Assembly: GCA_028285025.1 (NCBI GenBank)
Contig: JANQQH010000226.1
Location: forward strand, 1 to 5,740
Reading direction: 5' to 3'
From: Hyphomicrobiaceae bacterium
Lineage (GTDB): Bacteria; Pseudomonadota; Alphaproteobacteria; Rhizobiales; HXMU1428-3
DNA length: 5,740 nucleotides
This document shows positions 4,707 to 5,740 of the stretch, piece after piece. The notes under the pieces are model-generated. The model saw only the letters and a list, made by a program, of their open reading frames with translations, ran no database searches and was not told where the DNA came from. Numbering within the stretch: position 1 is the stretch's first letter; each line of letters opens with the position of its first letter. The translations under genes were made by a program, and so were the position numbers.

Positions 4707-5441
4707 TCACAATAAATTACCGCACGCTTGCGAGCGGGTGTTAAAACAGTGAAGCTTCATTAACGGTTCCACCATCTGAAACACCAGATCAAAGGCCGCC
4801 TGAAAAAATACGAACAAGGGATTATAGCCAAGCACATTTGTAAGTGCCGGCATGAGCAATAACAAACCGAGCACGATGAACATGCCAAAACGCTCCATCT
4901 CGTAAATAAATTTACCTAAAGGCCGCGGACCTAACGCCATCAAAATTTTTGACCCATCCAGCGGCGGAATAGGCAACAGATTAAAGCAAATAAGCACAGT
5001 GTTCAGCTGGATAGAAAACCTGATCATGAGAGCAAACGGTTCTTGCAACGCATTGGGCAACAGGGGCCCAAGATTAAAGACAAGCGCAGAAATGAAAATG
5101 AGAATAAGATTAGCAAAAGGCCCAGCCGCTGCAACAATGGCAATGTCACGCGGTAAAGTTCTTAACTTATTATACGAAACCGGCACAGGACGGGCCCAAC
5201 CGAATAGAAAGGGCGCTTTGCTGATAAACAAAATAAGTGGCAGCAAAAAAGTACCCAAAGGGTCTATATGTTTAATTGGATTTAAAGTAACCCGGCCCTG
5301 ATCATCAGCCGTTGGGTCGCCAAGCTTTTTGGCAGCCAAAGCATGGCCTGCCTCATGCAATGTGATGGCTAATATGAGCGGCACACCAAAGATTATAATA
5401 TACACTGCAATGGTTAGCCAATTTAAATTCTCAAAACTCAT
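4707..5441 (-). CDS. Site-2-type intramembrane metalloprotease, M50 family
   Basis: A 244-residue membrane zinc protease of the M50/S2P family, which cuts substrates within or near the membrane. The first hydrophobic segment (about 10-33) carries the zinc motif HEAGH (29-33, HExxH). GWARPVPV (81-88) is the conserved 'G.a.PV.v' block after the second hydrophobic stretch. AAAGPFANL (104-112) and NLLPIPPLDGSKIL (154-167) follow, and D162 of LDG is the expected third zinc ligand. Five or six hydrophobic segments are visible. There is no PDZ domain, as in the short YwhC-like bacterial members. ATG at 5441 is preferred: it overlaps the upstream stop as ATGA and has GGTGGA 7 nt upstream. An in-frame GTG at 5453 would add four residues. 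The last 14 residues (HCFNTRSQACGNLL) look unlike the rest and coincide with a GC-rich inverted repeat (4720-4737). The substrate is unknown. Confidence 0.9.
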   Translation of the reverse strand: MSFENLNWLTIAVYIIIFGVPLILAITLHEAGHALAAKKLGDPTADDQGRVTLNPIKHIDPLGTFLLPLILFISKAPFLFGWARPVPVSYNKLRTLPRDIAIVAAAGPFANLILIFISALVFNLGPLLPNALQEPFALMIRFSIQLNTVLICFNLLPIPPLDGSKILMALGPRPLGKFIYEMERFGMFIVLGLLLLMPALTNVLGYNPLFVFFQAAFDLVFQMVEPLMKLHCFNTRSQACGNLL

Positions 5442-5740
5442 TTTAATTTCCACCAGTCTTTCACAATGGCCCAGCCTTCCTTAGCCGTTTCTGCAAATTT
5501 GAACAAATCAAGATCCTCAGGGCTGATCGTGCCTTCATCTGCCAACGCGTCAAAATTAATGATCGAGCGCCAAAACTCTTCCCCAAATAAGATCACCGGC
5601 ATGGGGGCAGCCCGTTGTGTTTGAATAAGCGTGAGGGTTTCAAACAATTCATCCAAAGTACCAAAGCCGCCCGGAAACGCGGTGATCACTTTAGCGCGCA
5701 TAAGAAAATGCATCTTTCTTATGGCAAAATAGTGGAACTG
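5438..5740 (-). CDS. LOG family protein (TIGR00730 type), C-terminal part, partial
   Basis: The frame is open to the window edge, so the N-terminus is missing. The 100 residues seen begin QFHYFAIRKMHFLMRAKV and contain PGGFGTLDE, the PGGxGTxxE signature of the LOG (formerly 'lysine decarboxylase') family. Members have a Rossmann-like fold and typically hydrolyse nucleoside 5'-monophosphates to free base and ribose 5-phosphate, including cytokinin precursors; this remains inferred here. The FHYFAIRKMHF stretch before the motif is characteristic of the longer bacterial subgroup. The end (AKEGWAIVKDWWKLK) is a normal C-terminal helix. The ATG codons at 5713 and 5701 are internal, since conserved sequence continues upstream of both. 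The stop overlaps the start of the M50 protease gene by 2 nt (ATGA), implying translational coupling and a shared operon. Confidence 0.92.
   Translation of the reverse strand, partial: QFHYFAIRKMHFLMRAKVITAFPGGFGTLDELFETLTLIQTQRAAPMPVILFGEEFWRSIINFDALADEGTISPEDLDLFKFAETAKEGWAIVKDWWKLK

Noticed and set aside
4999..5301. 100-codon open frame on the + strand opposite the M50 protease gene
   Set aside because: Antisense to the conserved AAAGPFANL and GWARPVPV regions; no independent evidence.
5442..5453. GTG at 5453 as the M50 protease start
   Set aside because: The ATG at 5441 has GGTGGA 7 nt upstream and forms a typical ATGA overlap; the GTG overlaps that ribosome binding site.
1..5740. CRISPR arrays, insertion sequences, phage or integration sites
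   Set aside because: No regularly spaced repeats, transposase or integrase frames, or terminal inverted repeats with target duplications were found.

Overview
The window looks like a chromosomal segment of an alphaproteobacterium of moderate GC content. The best evidence is the sigma-32 protein, which carries an intact RpoH box, and its position just downstream of an RluA/RluD-type pseudouridine synthase, an order common in that class. No tRNA, rRNA, CRISPR array, insertion sequence or phage gene was seen. The genus cannot be named from the sequence alone.

Layout on the + strand: the last 82 codons of a 23S rRNA pseudouridine synthase (1-249); a 216-bp leader containing an inverted repeat, a short tandem duplication and a hairpin over the ribosome binding site; rpoH (466-1335) followed by a strong intrinsic terminator (1368-1409); then about 740 bp with no recognisable gene (1410-2147). 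That stretch is not featureless. It has an operator-like dyad between two identical C-rich repeats, a Phe-rich 32-codon open frame running into a terminator-like hairpin, two further small frames (68 and 46 codons), each with a ribosome binding site and only 3 nt apart, and a second strong intrinsic terminator (2025-2057). Next comes an acyltransferase-3 membrane protein (2148-3380) with an unusual acidic and proline-rich tail.

Layout on the - strand, from right to left: the C-terminal part of a LOG/TIGR00730-family nucleotide phosphoribohydrolase (5740-5438); an M50 site-2-type membrane metalloprotease (5441-4707) whose start codon overlaps the preceding stop as ATGA; and a cyclopropane-fatty-acyl-phospholipid synthase (4681-3371) 25 bp further on. 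The spacing suggests one operon. It converges on the acyltransferase gene, and the two coding ends overlap by 10 bp.

Functionally the window joins heat-shock control (RpoH) with envelope functions: membrane-lipid cyclopropanation, intramembrane proteolysis and acylation of a surface or lipid-linked molecule. The most promising undescribed element is the unit between the two terminators (about 1411-2057). It resembles a self-contained transcript with attenuator-like leader architecture and possible micropeptides, but no family could be assigned.
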